64,000 bases of DNA from positions 10,342,501 through 10,406,500 of the forward strand of contig NC_063275.1 of assembly GCF_910591885.1 (NCBI RefSeq). The letters run 5' to 3'. Source of the DNA: Bombus terrestris (Eukaryota; Arthropoda; Insecta; Hymenoptera; Apidae). Shown in pieces: positions 1-13,150 of this stretch. How positions within the stretch are numbered: position 1 is the first letter of the stretch; each line of letters begins with the position of its first letter. A program made the translations under genes and the position numbers. The notes under the pieces are model-generated. The model had not been told where the DNA came from and made no database searches. It saw nothing but the letters and a program-made list of their open reading frames with translations.

Positions 1-236
1 CTATGTCGTAATAGTATATAACATGATACGATATATCGTAATGCTATATAACGTTATACGTTATATCGCAATAGTATATAACGTTATACGCTATATCGTA
101 ACAGTATTTAACGTTATACGTTATATCGTAATAGTATATAACGTTATACGCTATGTCGCAATAGTATATAACATGATGCGATATATCGTAATGCTATATA
201 CCGTTATTCGTTAGAACGTATTACTATATAACGTGA

Positions 237-250
237 TACGATATATCGTA
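237..250. other. 14-bp dyad core, perfect-palindrome state
   Basis: TACGATATATCGTA is its own reverse complement. It occupies monomer positions 7-20 and is the form found in monomers that start ACATGATACG or ACGTGATACG. The consensus form TACGTTATATCGTA (for example 1,677-1,690) breaks the symmetry at one base pair. Two other states occur: TACGTTATAACGTA, also a perfect palindrome (for example 717-730), and TACGATATAACGTA, the reverse complement of the consensus form (for example 1,407-1,420). A binding role is possible but unsupported here. Confidence 0.8.
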
Positions 251-1430
251 ATGCTATATATGTTTATACGTTATATCGCAATACTATATAACGTTATACG
301 TTATAACGTATTACTATGTAACGAGATACGTTATATCGTAATGCTATATAACGTTATAACTTATATCGTTATAGTATATAACGTTATACGTTATATCGTA
401 GCAGTATATAACGTTATACGTTTTGTCGTATTACTACATAACTTTATCCGTTGTGACGTAATACTATATAACGTGATGCGATATATCGTAATGCTATATA
501 ACGTTATACGTTATATCGCAATATTATATAACGTTATACCATGTATCGTAATAGTATATAACGTTATACGTTACATCGCAATAGTATATAACGTTATACG
601 ATATATCCTAATTCTATATAACGTTATGCCTTGAATCGCAATAGTATATAACGTTATACGTTATACCGTAACAGTATATAACGTAATACGTTATATCGTA
701 ATACCATATAACGTTATACGTTATAACGTAATACTATATAACGTGATGCGATATATCGTAATGCTATATAGCGTTATACGTTATATCGTAATTGTATATA
801 ACGTTATACGTTATATCGTAATTTTATATAACGTTATACGTTATATCGTAATTGTTCATACCGTTATACGTTATATCGCAATAGTATATACCGTTATACG
901 TTATAACGTATTACTATATAACGAGATACGATATATCGTAAAGCTATATAACGTTATACCTTGAATCGCAATAGTATATAACGTTATACGTTATACCGTA
1001 AGAGTATATAACGTAATACGTTATATCGTAATAGTATATAACGTTATACGTTATATCGTAGTAGTATATAACATAATACGATATATCGTAATGCTATATA
1101 ACGTTATACGTTATATCGCAACAGTATATAACGTTATACGTTATGCCGTAACAGTATATAACGTAATACGCTATATCGTAATACCATATAACGTTATACG
1201 TTATAACGTAATACTATATAACGTGATACGATATATCACAATGCTATATAACGTTATAACATATATCGTAATGCTATATACTGTTATACGTTCTAGCGCA
1301 ATAGTATATAACGTTATACGATATAACCTAATACTATATAACGTGATACGATATATCGTAATGCCATATAACGTTATACGTTATATCGTAATAGTATATA
1401 ACGTTATACGATATAACGTAATACTATATA

Positions 1431-1450
1431 ACATGATGCGATATCTCGTA
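1431..1450 (+). repeat. Marker monomer family ACATGATGCG-ATATCTCG (first member)
   Basis: This monomer form contains GATATC (an EcoRV site) and is always followed by one reading TTGTATAGTA. I count about 41 members by eye. They are single or paired at 180 bp (for example 25,121/25,301) and mark the start of most HOR blocks. Members include 3,021, 6,621, 11,021, 13,391, 15,461, 17,531, 18,401, 21,101, 23,201, 27,251, 29,351, 30,551, 32,682, 34,812, 36,912, 40,602, 43,752, 46,482, 50,531, 53,411, 55,241, 56,981 and 63,430. Degenerate members with GCGACATCTCG lie at 2,331, 5,991 and 10,841. Confidence 0.82.
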
Positions 1451-1670
1451 ATGTTATATAACGTTATACGTTGTATAGTAATAGTATATAACGTTATACG
1501 TTATATCGCAATAGTATATAACGTTATACGTTATAACGTATTACTATATAACGAGATACGATATATCGTAATGGTATATAACGTTATAACTTATATCGTT
1601 ATAGTATATAACGTTATACGTTATATCGTAACAGTATATAACGTTATACGTTATATCGTAACAGTATTTA

Positions 1671-1700
1671 ACGTTATACGTTATATCGTAATAGTATATA
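1671..1700 (+). repeat. Representative consensus monomer
   Basis: This copy matches the commonest monomer form. It has CpGs at monomer positions 2-3, 9-10 and 17-18, nine TA steps, and no run longer than two identical bases. The heptamer CGTTATA occurs twice, starting at positions 2 and 9, so the monomer may have grown from a shorter unit of about 7-8 bp plus a diverged tail (inference). The 12-bp palindrome TATAACGTTATA spans each monomer junction, and a 14-bp near-palindrome covers positions 7-20. Confidence 0.9.
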
Positions 1701-2332
1701 ACATGATACGATATATCGTATTGCTATATAACGTTATACGTTATATCGCAATAGTATATAACGTCGTACGTAATATCGTAACGGTATTTAACGTTATACG
1801 TTATATCGTAATACTATATAACGATTTACGTTCTAACGTAATACTATATAACGTGATACGATATATCGTAAAGCTATATAACGTTATACCATGTATCGTA
1901 GTAGTATATAACGTTATACGTAATATCGCAATAGTATATAACGTTATACGTTATACCGTAACAGTATATAACGTTATACGTTATATCGTAATACCATATA
2001 ACGTTATACGTTATAACGTAATACTATATAACGTGATACGATATATCCTAATGCTATATAACGTTACACCTTGTATCGTAATAGTATATAACGTTATACG
2101 TTATATCGTAACAGTATTTAACGTTATACGTTATATCGTAATACTATATAACGATTTACGTTCTAACGTAATACTATATAACGATATACGTTATAGCGTA
2201 ATACTATATAACGTGATACGATATATCCTAATGCTACATAACGTTATACCTTCAATCATTATAGTATATAACGTTATACTTTATATCGTAATTGTATATA
2301 ACGTTATACGATATAACGTAATACTATATAAC

Positions 2333-3590
2333 ATGATGCGACATCTCGTAATGTTATATAACGTTATACGTTGTATAGTAATAGTGTATAACGTTATACG
2401 ATATATCGTTATACTATATAACGTTATACGTTATATCGTTATACTATATAACGTTATACGTTATATCGTAACAGTATATAACGTTATAACTTATATCGTA
2501 ATACTATATAAGGCTACACGACATAACGTAATACTATGTAACATGATACGATACATCGTAATGCTATATAACGTTATACCATGTATCGTAATAGTATATA
2601 ACGTTATACGTTATATCGCAATAGTATATAACGTTATACGTTATATCGTTATACTATATAACGTTATACGTTATATCGTTATACTATATAACGTTATACG
2701 TTATATCGTTATACTATATAACGTTATACGTTATATCGTTATACTATATAACGTTATACGTTATATCGTAACAGAATATAACGTTATAACTTATATCGTA
2801 ATAGTATATAACGTTATACGTTATAACGAATTACTATATAACATGATACGATATATCGCAATAGTATATAACGTTATACGTTATATCGTAACAGTATTTA
2901 ACGTTATACGTTATATCGTAACAGTATATACCATGATACGATATATCGTAATGCTATATAAGGTTATACCATGTATCGTAATAGTGTATAACGTTATACG
3001 ATAGAACGTAATACTATATATCATGATGCGATATCTCGTAATGTTATATAACGTTATACGTTGTATAGTAATAGTGTATAACGTTATACGATATATCGTT
3101 ATACTATATAACGTTATACGTTATATCGTTATACTATATAACGTTATACGTTATATCGTAACAGTATATAACGTTATAACTTATATCGTAATACTATATA
3201 ACGCTACACGACATAACGTAATACTATGTAACATGATACGATACATCGTAATGCTATATAACGTTATACCATGTATCGTAATAGTATATAACGTTATACG
3301 TTATATCGCAATAGTATATAACGTTATACGTTATATCGTTATACTATATAACGTTATACGTTATATCGTTATACTATATAACGTTATACGTTATATCGTT
3401 ATACTATATAACGTTATACGTTATATCGTAACAGAATATAACGTTATAACTTATATCGTAATAGTATATAACGTTATACGTTATAACGAATTACTATATA
3501 ACATGATACGATATATCGCAATAGTATATAACGTTATACGTTATATCGTAACAGTATTTAACGTTATACGTTATATCGTAATAGTATATA
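2333..3590 (+). repeat. 690-bp internal tandem duplication
   Basis: The run starting ATGATGCGACATCTCG at 2,333 recurs from 3,023 (there ATGATGCGATATCTCG) with a 690-bp offset. After a run of near-identical monomers the offset drops to 660 bp, because the first copy has four successive monomers with TTATATCGTT (from 2,641) and the second has three (from 3,331). Similarity ends near 2,922 and 3,582. A related arrangement recurs near 6.0-7.1 kb. Confidence 0.7.
2641..2760 (+). repeat. Run of four near-identical monomers (slippage-prone site)
   Basis: Four successive monomers carry TTATATCGTT followed by ATACTATATA. The number at equivalent places in other HOR copies varies: three at 3,331, two at 6,301, three at 6,931, two at 8,401, four at 11,331, two at 23,721, three at 38,792 and three at 49,351. 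This is what single-monomer expansion and contraction inside a larger repeat would look like. Confidence 0.75.
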
Positions 3591-5280
3591 ACATGATACG
3601 ATATATCGTATTGCTATATAACGTTATACGTTATATCGCAATAGTATATAACGTTATACGTTATATCGTAATAGTATATAACATGATACGATATATCGTA
3701 ATGCTATATAAGGTTATACCTTGAATCGCAATAGTATATAACGTTATATGTTATATCGTAATTGTATATAACGTTATACGTTATATCGTAACAGTATTTA
3801 ACGTTATACGTTATAACGTAATACTATATAACGTTATACGTTATATCGTAATAGTATATAACATGATACGATATATCCTAATACTATATAACGTTACACC
3901 TTATATCGTAATAGTATATAACGTTATACGTAATATCGTAAGAGTATTTAACGTTATACGTTATATCGTAATAGTATATAACGTTATACGATATAACGTA
4001 ATACTATATAACGTTATATGATATAACGTAATACTATATAACATGATACGATATATCCTAATGCTACATAACGTTATACCTTGAATCGCAATAGTGTATA
4101 ACGTTATACGTTATATCGTAATACTATATAACGTTATACGTTATATCGTAATAGTATATAACATGATACGATATATCGTATTGCTATATAACGTTATACG
4201 TTATATCGCAATAGTATATAACGTTATACGTTATATCGTAATAGTATATAACATGATACGATATATCCTAATGCTATATAACGTTACACCTTGTATCGTA
4301 ATAGTATATAACGTTATACGTAATATCGTAACAGTATTTAACGTTATACGTTATATCGCAATAGTATATAACGTTATACGTTATATCGTAACATTATTTA
4401 ACGTTATACGTTATATCGTAATAGTATATAACATGATACGATATATCGTATTGCTATATAACGTTATAACTTATATCGTAATAATATATAACGTTATACG
4501 TTATATCGTAATAGTATAAAACGTTATACGTTATATCCTAAGACTATATAACGCTATACGACATAACGTAATACTATGAAACATGATACGATATATCGTA
4601 ATGCTATATAACGTTATACCATGTATCGTAATAGTATATAACGTTATACGTTATATCGCAATAGTATATAAACTTATACGTTATATCGTTATACTATATA
4701 ACGTTATACGTTATATCGTTATACCATATAACGTTATACGTTATATGGTAACAGTATATAACGTTATACCATGTATCGTAATAGTATATAACGTTATACG
4801 TTATAACGAATTACGATATAACATGATACGATATATCGTAATGCTATATAACGTTATACGTTATATCGCAATAGTATATAACGTTATACGATATAAGGTA
4901 ATACTATATAACATGATACGATACATCCTAATGCTATATAACGTTTCACCTTGTATCGTAATAGTATATAACGTTATACGTTATATCGTAATAGTATATA
5001 ACATGATACGATATATCGTAGTGCTATATAACGTTATACCATGTATCGCAATAGTATATAACGTTATACGTTATATCGCAATAGTATATAACGTTATACG
5101 TTATATCGTAACAGTATTTAACGTTATACGTTATATCGTAATAGTATATAACATGATACGATATATCGTATTGCTATATAACGTTATACGTTATATCGCA
5201 ATAGTATATAACGTTATACGTTATATCGTAATAGTATATAACATGCTACGATATATCCTAATGCTATATAACGTTACACC

Positions 5281-8200
5281 TTGTATCGTAATAGTATATA
5301 ACGTCATACGTAATATCGTAACGGTATTTAACGTTATACGTTATATCGTAATACTATATAACGATTTACGTTCTAACGTAATACTATATAACGTGATACG
5401 ATATATCGTAAAGCTATATAACGTTATACCATGTATCGTAGTAGTATATAACGTTATACGTAATATCGCAATAGTATATAACGTTATACGTTATACCGTA
5501 ACAGTATATAACGTTATACGTTATATCGTAATACCATATAACGTTATACGTTATAACGTAATACTATATAACGTGATGCGATATATCGTAATGCTATATA
5601 AAGTTATACGTAATATCGTAACAGTATTTAACGTTATACGTTATATCGTAATACTATATAACGATTTACGTTCTAACGTAATACTATGTAACGATATACG
5701 TTATAACGTAATACTATATAACGTGATACGATATATCCTAATGCTATATAACGTTACACCTTGTATCGTAATAGTATATAACGTTATACGTTATATCGTA
5801 ACAGTATTTAACGTTATACGTTATATCGTAATACTATATAACGATTTACGTTCTAACGTAATACTATATAACGATATACGTTATAGCGTAATACTATATA
5901 ACGTGATACGATATATCCTAATGCTACATAACGTTATACCTTCAATCATTATAGTATATAACGTTATACGATATAACGTAATACTATATAACATGATGCG
6001 ACATCTCGTAATGTTATATAACGTTATACGTTGTATAGTAATAGTGTATAACGTTATACGATATATCGTTATACTATATAACGTTATACGTTATGTCGTT
6101 ATACTATATAACGTTATACGTTATATCGTAACAGTATATAACGTTATAACTTATATCGTAATACTATATAACGCTACACGACATAACGTAATACTATGTA
6201 ACATGATACGATACATCGTAATGCTATATAACGTTATACCATGTATCGTAATAGTATATAACGTTATACGTTATATCGCAATAGTATATAACGTTATACG
6301 TTATATCGTTATACTATATAACGTTATACGTTATATCGTTATACTATATAACGTTATACGTTATATCGTAACAGAATATAACGTTATAACTTATATCGTA
6401 ATAGTATATAACGTTATACGTTATAACGAATTACTATATAACATGATACGATATATCGCAATAGTATATAACGTTATACGTTATATCGTAACAGTATTTA
6501 ACGTTATACGTTATATCGTAACAGTATATACCATGATACGATATATCGTAATGCCATATACCGTTATACGTTCTAGCGCAATAGTATATAACGTTATACG
6601 ATAGAACGTAATACTATATATCATGATGCGATATCTCGTAATGTTATATAACGTTATACGTTGTATAGTAATAGTGTATAACGTTATACGATATATCGTT
6701 ATACTATATAACGTTATACGTTATATCGTTATACTATATAACGTTATACGTTATATCGTAACAGTATATAACGTTATAACTTATATCGTAATACTATATA
6801 ACGCTACACGACATAACGTAATACTATGTAACATGATACGATACATCGTAATGCTATATAACGTTATACCATGTATCGTAATAGTATATAACGTTATACG
6901 TTATATCGCAATAGTATATAACGTTACACGTTATATCGTTATACTATATAACGTTATACGTTATATCGTTATACTATATAACGTTATACGTTATATCGTT
7001 ATACTATATAACGTTATACGTTATATGGTAACAGAATATAACGTTATAACTTATATCGTAATAGTATATAACGTTATACGTTATAACGAATTACTATATA
7101 ACATGATACGATATATCGCAATAGTATATAACGTTATACGTTATATCGTAACAGTATTTAACGTTATACGTTATATCGTAATAGTATATAACATGATACG
7201 ATATATCGTATTGCTATATAACGTTATACGTTATATCGCAATAGTATATAACGTTATACGTTATATCGTAATAGTATATAACATGATACGATATATCCTA
7301 ATGCTATATAACGTTACACCTTGTATCGTAATAGTGAATAACGTTATACGTAATATCGTAACAGTATTTAACGTTATACGTTATATCGTAATAGTATATA
7401 ACGTTATACGTTATATCCTAATAGTATATAACATGATACGATATATCCTAATGCTATATAACGTTACACCTTATATCGTAATAGTATATAACGTTATACG
7501 TAATATCGTAAGAGTATTTAACGTTATACGTTATATCGTAATAGTATATAACGTTATACGATATAACGTAATACTATATAACGTTATATGATATAACGTA
7601 ATACTATATAACATGATACGATATATCCTAATGCTACATAACGTTATACCTTGAATCGCAATAGTATATAACGTTATACGTTATATCGTAATACTATATA
7701 ACGTTATACGTTATATCGTAATAGTATATAACATGATACGATATATGGTATTGCTATATAACGTTATACGTTATATCGCAATAGTATATAACGTTATACG
7801 TTATATCGTAATAGTATATAACATGATACGATATATCGTATTGCTATATAACGTTATAACTTATATCGTAATAATATATAACGTTATACGTTATATCGTA
7901 ATAGTATAAAACGTTATACGTTATATCCTAATACTATATAACGCTATACGACATAACGTAATACTATGAAACATGATACGATATATCATAATGCTATATA
8001 ACGTTACACCTTGTATCGTAATAGTATATAACGTTATACGTAATATAGTTACAGTATTTAACGTTATACGTTATATCGCAATAGTATATAACGTTATACG
8101 TTATATCGTAACATTATTTAACGTTATACGTTATATCGTAATAGTATATAACATGATACGATATATCGTATTGCTATATAACGTTATAACTTATATCGTA

Positions 8201-8951
8201 ATAATATATAACGTTATACGTTATATCGTAATAGTATAAAACGTTATACGTTATATCCTAATACTATATAACGCTATACGACATAACGTAATACTATGAA
8301 ACATGATACGATATATCGTAATGCTATATAACGTTATACCATGTATCGTAATAGTATATAACGTTATACGTTATATCGCAATAGTATATAACGTTATACG
8401 TTATATCGTTATACTATATAACGTTATACGTTATATCGTTATACCATATAAAGTTATACGTTATATCGTAACAGTATATAACGTTATACCATGTATCGTA
8501 ATAGTATATAACGTTATACGTTATAACGAATTACGATATAACATGATACGATATATCGTAATGCTATATAACGTTATACGTTATATCGCAATAGTATATA
8601 ACGTTATACGATATAAGGTAATACTATATAACATGATACGATACATCCTAATGCTATATAACGTTTCACCTTGTATCGTAATAGTATATAACGTTATACG
8701 TTATATCGTAATAGTATATAACATGATACGATATATCGTAGTGCTATATAACCTTATACCATGTATCGCAATAGTATATAACGTTATACGTTATATCGTA
8801 ACAGTATTTAACGTTATACGTTATATCGTAATAGTATATAACATGATACGATATATCCTAATGCTATATAACGTTACACCTTGTATCGTAATAGTATATA
8901 TCGTTATACGTAATATCGTAATAGTATATAACGTTATACGTTATAACGAAT
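5281..8951 (+). repeat. ~3.6-kb higher-order repeat, copy 2
   Basis: This is the second copy of the HOR seen at 1,741-5,280. It has extra monomers near 5.6-5.75 kb, where the block with ACGATTTACG and TTCTAACGTA occurs once more than in copy 1. The part from 4,583 to about 5,230 (a run that includes ATATAAGGTA and ACGTTTCACC) matches 8,303-8,951 at 3,720 bp. It recurs again from 12,553, at 4,250 bp from the second copy. That last distance equals 142 monomers minus the two 5-bp deletions in between. Confidence 0.7.
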
Positions 8952-9140
8952 TACTATATAACATGATACGATATATCGCAATAGTATATAACGTTATACG
9001 TTATATCGTAACAGTATTTAACGTTATACGTTATATCGTAACAGTATATACCATGATACGATATATCGTAATGCCATATACCGTTATACGTTCTAGCGCC
9101 ATAGTATATAACGTTATACGATAGAACGTAATACTATATA

Positions 9141-9155
9141 TCATGATATCTCGTA
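9141..9155 (+). other. 5-bp deletion in the monomer register (first copy)
   Basis: The usual monomer start ATGATGCGATATCTCG reads ATGATATCTCG here, with five bases missing just after 9,147. Monomer starts shift from residue 21 to residue 16 modulo 30. The same lesion occurs at 9,586-9,600 as part of the 445-bp duplication. Confidence 0.92.
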
Positions 9156-9585
9156 ATGTTATATAACGTTATACGTTGTATAGTAATAGTGTATAACGTT
9201 ATACGTTATATCGTAACAGTATATAACATGATACGATATATCGTAATGCTATATACCGTTATACGTTCTAGCGCAATAGTATATAACGTTATACGATATA
9301 ACGTAATACTATATAACATGATGCGATATCTCGTAATGTTATATAACGTTATACGTTGTATAGTAATAGTGTATAACGTTATACGATATATCGTTATACT
9401 ATATAACATGATACGATATATCGCAATAGTATATAACGTTATACGTTATATCGTAACAGTATTTAACGTTATACGTTATATCGTAACAGTATATACCATG
9501 ATACGATATATCGTAATGCCATATACCGTTATACGTTCTAGCGCCATAGTATATAACGTTATACGATAGAACGTAATACTATATA

Positions 9586-9600
9586 TCATGATATCTCGTA
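9586..9600 (+). other. 5-bp deletion in the monomer register (second copy)
   Basis: The lesion is identical to the one at 9,141 and shifts monomer starts from residue 16 to residue 11 modulo 30. That register then holds for about 22 kb. It is a duplicate of the first deletion, not an independent event. Confidence 0.92.
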
Positions 9601-9852
9601 ATGTTATATAACGTTATACGTTGTATAGTAATAGTGTATAACGTTATACGTTATATCGTAACAGTATATAACATGATACGATATATCGTAATGCTATATA
9701 CCGTTATACGTTCTAGCGCAATAGTATATAACGTTATACGATATAACGTAATACTATATAACATGATGCGATATCTCGTAATGTTATATAACGTTATACG
9801 TTGTATAGTAATAGTGTATAACGTTATACGATATATCGTTATACTATATAAC

Positions 9853-12800
9853 GTTATACGTTATATCGTAACAGTATATAACGTTATACGATATAACGTA
9901 TTACTATATAACGAGATATGATATATCGTAATGCTATATAACGTTATAACTTATATCGTAATAATATATAACGTTATACGTTATATCGTAATAGTATAAA
10001 ACGTTATACGTTATATCCTAATGCTATATAACGCTATACGACATAACGTAATACTATATAACATGATACGATACATCCTAATGCTATATAACGTTTCACC
10101 TTGTATCGTAATAGTATATAACGTCATACGTAATATCGTAACAGTATTTAACGTTATACGTTATATCGTAATACTATATAACGATTTACGTTCTAACGTA
10201 ATACTATATAACGTGATACGATATATCGTAAAGCTATATAACGTTATACCATGTATCGTAGTAGTATATAACGTTATACGTAATATCGCAATAGTATATA
10301 ACGTTATACGTTATACCGTAACAGTATATAACGTTATACGTTATATCGTAATACCATATAACGTTATACGTTATAACGTAATACTATATAACGTGATGCG
10401 ATATATCGTAATGCTATATAACGTTATACGTAATATCGTAACAGTATTTAACGTTATACGTTATATCGTAATACTATATAACGATTTACGTTCTAACGTA
10501 ATACTATGTAACGATATACGTTATAACGTAATACTATATAACGTGATACGATATATCCTAATGCTATATAACGTTACACCTTGTATCGTAATAGTATATA
10601 ACGTTATACGTTATATCGTAACAGTATTTAACGTTATACGTTATATCGTAATACTATATAACGATTTACGTTCTAACGTAATACTATATAACGATATACG
10701 TTATATCGTAATACTATATAACGTGATACGATATATCCTAATGCTACATAACGTTATACCTTGAATCATTATAGTATATAACGTTATACTTTATATCGTA
10801 ATTGTATATAACGTTATACGATATAACGTAATACTATATAACATGATGCGACATCTCGTAATGTTATATAACGTTATACGTTGTATAGTAATAGTGTATA
10901 ACGTTATACGTTATATCGTAACAGTATATACCATGATACGATATATCGTAATGCCATATACCGTTATACGTTCTAGCGCAATAGTATATAACGTTATACG
11001 ATAGAACGTAATACTATATAACATGATGCGATATCTCGTAATGTTATATAACGTTATACGTTGTATAGTAATAGTGTATAACGTTATACGATATATCGTT
11101 ATACTATATAACGTTATACGTTATATCGTTATACTATATAACGTTATACGTTATATCGTAAAAGTATATAACGTTATAACTGATATCGTAATACTATATA
11201 ACGCTATACGACATAACGTAATACTATGTAACATGATACGATACATCGTAATGCTATATAACGTTATACCATGTATCGTAATAGTATATAACGTTATACG
11301 TTATATCGCAATAGTATATAACGTTATACGTTATATCGTTATACTCTATAACGTTATACGTTATATCGTTATACTATATAACGTTATACGTTATATCGTT
11401 ATACTATATAACGTTATACGTTATATCGTTATACTATATAACGTTATACGTTATATCGTAATACTATATAACATGATACGATATATCCTAATGCTACATA
11501 ACGTTATACCTTGAATCGCAATAGTATATAACATGATACGATATATCGCAATAGTATATAACGTTATACGCTATATCGTAACAGTATTTAACGTTATAAG
11601 ATATAACGTAATACTATATAACGTTATGTGATATAACGTAATACTATATAACATGATACGATATATCTTAATGCTACATAACGTTATACCTTGAATCGCA
11701 ATAGTATATAACGTTATATGTTATATCGTAATTGTATATAACGTTATACGTTATATCGTAACAGTATTTAACGTTATAGGTTATAACGTAATACTATATA
11801 ACGTTATACGTTATATCGTAATAGTATATAACATGATACGATATATCCTAATGCTATATAACGTTACACCTTATATCGTAATAGTATATAACGTTATACG
11901 TAATATCGTAAGAGTATTTAACGTTATACGTTATATCGTAATAGTATATAACGTTATACGATATAACGTAATACTATATAACGTTATATGATATAACGTA
12001 ATACTATATAACATGATACGATATATCCTAATGCTACATAACGTTATACCTTGAATCGCAATAGTATATAACGTTATACGTTATATCGTAATACCATATA
12101 ACGTTATACGTTATATCGTAATAGTATATAACATGATACGATATATCGTATTGCTATATAACGTTATACGTTATATCGCAATAGTATATAACGTTATACG
12201 TTATATCGTAATAGTATATAACATGATACGATATATCCTAATGCTATATAACGTTACACCTTGTATCGTAATAGTATATAACGTAATACGTAATATCGTA
12301 ACAGTATTTAACGTTATACGTTATATCGCAATAGTATATAACGTTATACGTTATATCGTAACATTATTTAACGTTATACGTTATATCGTAATAGTATATA
12401 ACATGATACGATATATCGTATTGCTATATAACGTTATAACTTATATCGTAATAATATATAACGTTATACGTTATATCGTAATAGTATAAAACGTTATACG
12501 TTATATCCTAATACTATATAACGCTATACGTCATAACGTAATACTATGAAACATGATACGATATATCGTAACGCTATATAACGTTATACCATGTATCGTA
12601 ATAGTATATAACGTTATACGTTATATCGCAATAGTATATAACGTTATACGTTATATCGTTATACCATATAACGTTATACGTTATATCGTAACAGTATATA
12701 ACGTTATACCATGTATCGTAATAGTATATAACGTTATACGTTGTAACGAATTACGATATAACATGATACGATATATCGTAATGCTATATAACGTTATACG

Positions 12801-13150
12801 TTATATCGCAATAGTATATAACGTTATACGATATAAGGTAATACTATATAACATGATACGATACATCCTAATGCTATATAACGTTTCACCTTGTATCGTA
12901 ATAGTATATAACGTTATACGTTATATCATAATAGTATATAACATGATACGATATATCGTAGTGCTATATAACGTTATACCATGTATCGCAATAGTATATA
13001 ACGTTATACGTTATATCGTAATAGTATATAACGTTATACGTTATATCGTAACAGTATTTAACGTTATACGTTATATCGTAATAGTATATAACATGATACG
13101 ATATATACTAATGCTATATAACGTTACACCTTGTATCGTAATAGTATATA
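9853..13150 (+). repeat. Partial third copy of the ~3.6-kb higher-order repeat
   Basis: From 10,121 the sequence follows the block that starts at 5,301 (offset 4,820 bp, or 161 monomers minus 10 bp). From about 11,841 it follows 7,441 (offset 4,400), and from about 12,361 to 13,150 it follows 8,111 to 8,900 (offset 4,250). The changing offsets are all whole monomers after correcting for the two 5-bp deletions. A run of four near-identical monomers lies at 11,331-11,450. No unique DNA is present. Confidence 0.65.

Larger units (their letters stand above)
1..1740 (+). repeat. Heterogeneous leading segment of the array
   Basis: The monomers keep the 30-bp register but carry many single-base variants not seen again in the window. 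Examples are CCGTTATTCG at 201, ACTTTATCCG at 441, and ATATATCCTAATTCTATATA at 601. I could not match long runs of this segment to another block, unlike almost everything to its right. Less homogenised monomers are usual towards the edge of satellite arrays, so the array border may lie to the left of the window (inference). Confidence 0.6.
1741..5280 (+). repeat. ~3.6-kb higher-order repeat, copy 1
   Basis: The order of variant monomers here recurs in 5,281-8,951. The offset is 3,540 bp at its start, about 3,690 and 3,660 near 2.2-2.6 kb, 3,600 near 2.7-3.7 kb, 3,570 near 4.0 kb and 3,720 near 4.3-5.2 kb. Each step is a whole number of monomers, so the copies differ by gain or loss of complete monomers plus point changes. 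Shared rare variants include the segment starting TTCAATCATT at 2,251 and 5,941, and ACAGAATATA at 2,771 and 6,371. Confidence 0.75.
8952..9852 (+). repeat. 445-bp tandem duplication
   Basis: Bases 8,952-9,407 recur 445 bp downstream, so the stretch is about two copies of a 445-bp unit. The period is 15 monomers minus 5 bp, because the duplicated segment contains a 5-bp deletion. Both copies also share a private base, TTCTAGCGCC (at 9,091 and 9,536) in place of the usual TTCTAGCGCA. The shared private changes show that the deletion came first and the duplication second. Confidence 0.9.

Noticed and set aside
1091..3004. Long forward open frames (for example 1,091-3,004, 4,583-6,604, 38,684-40,525, 41,834-43,675) as protein-coding genes
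   Set aside because: The frame is open only because the monomer is 30 bp and has no stop in one frame. The product is one decapeptide repeated. Stops come from fixed variants such as CCTTGAATCG in most HORs, starts are just the ATG inside ACATGATACG monomers, and no unique N- or C-terminal sequence, intron or promoter context exists.
9206..9409. A reverse-strand open frame of 67 codons
   Set aside because: It is a shadow of the repeat in another frame, made possible by the local 5-bp register shift and a chance ATG; it shows nothing but the same repeat.
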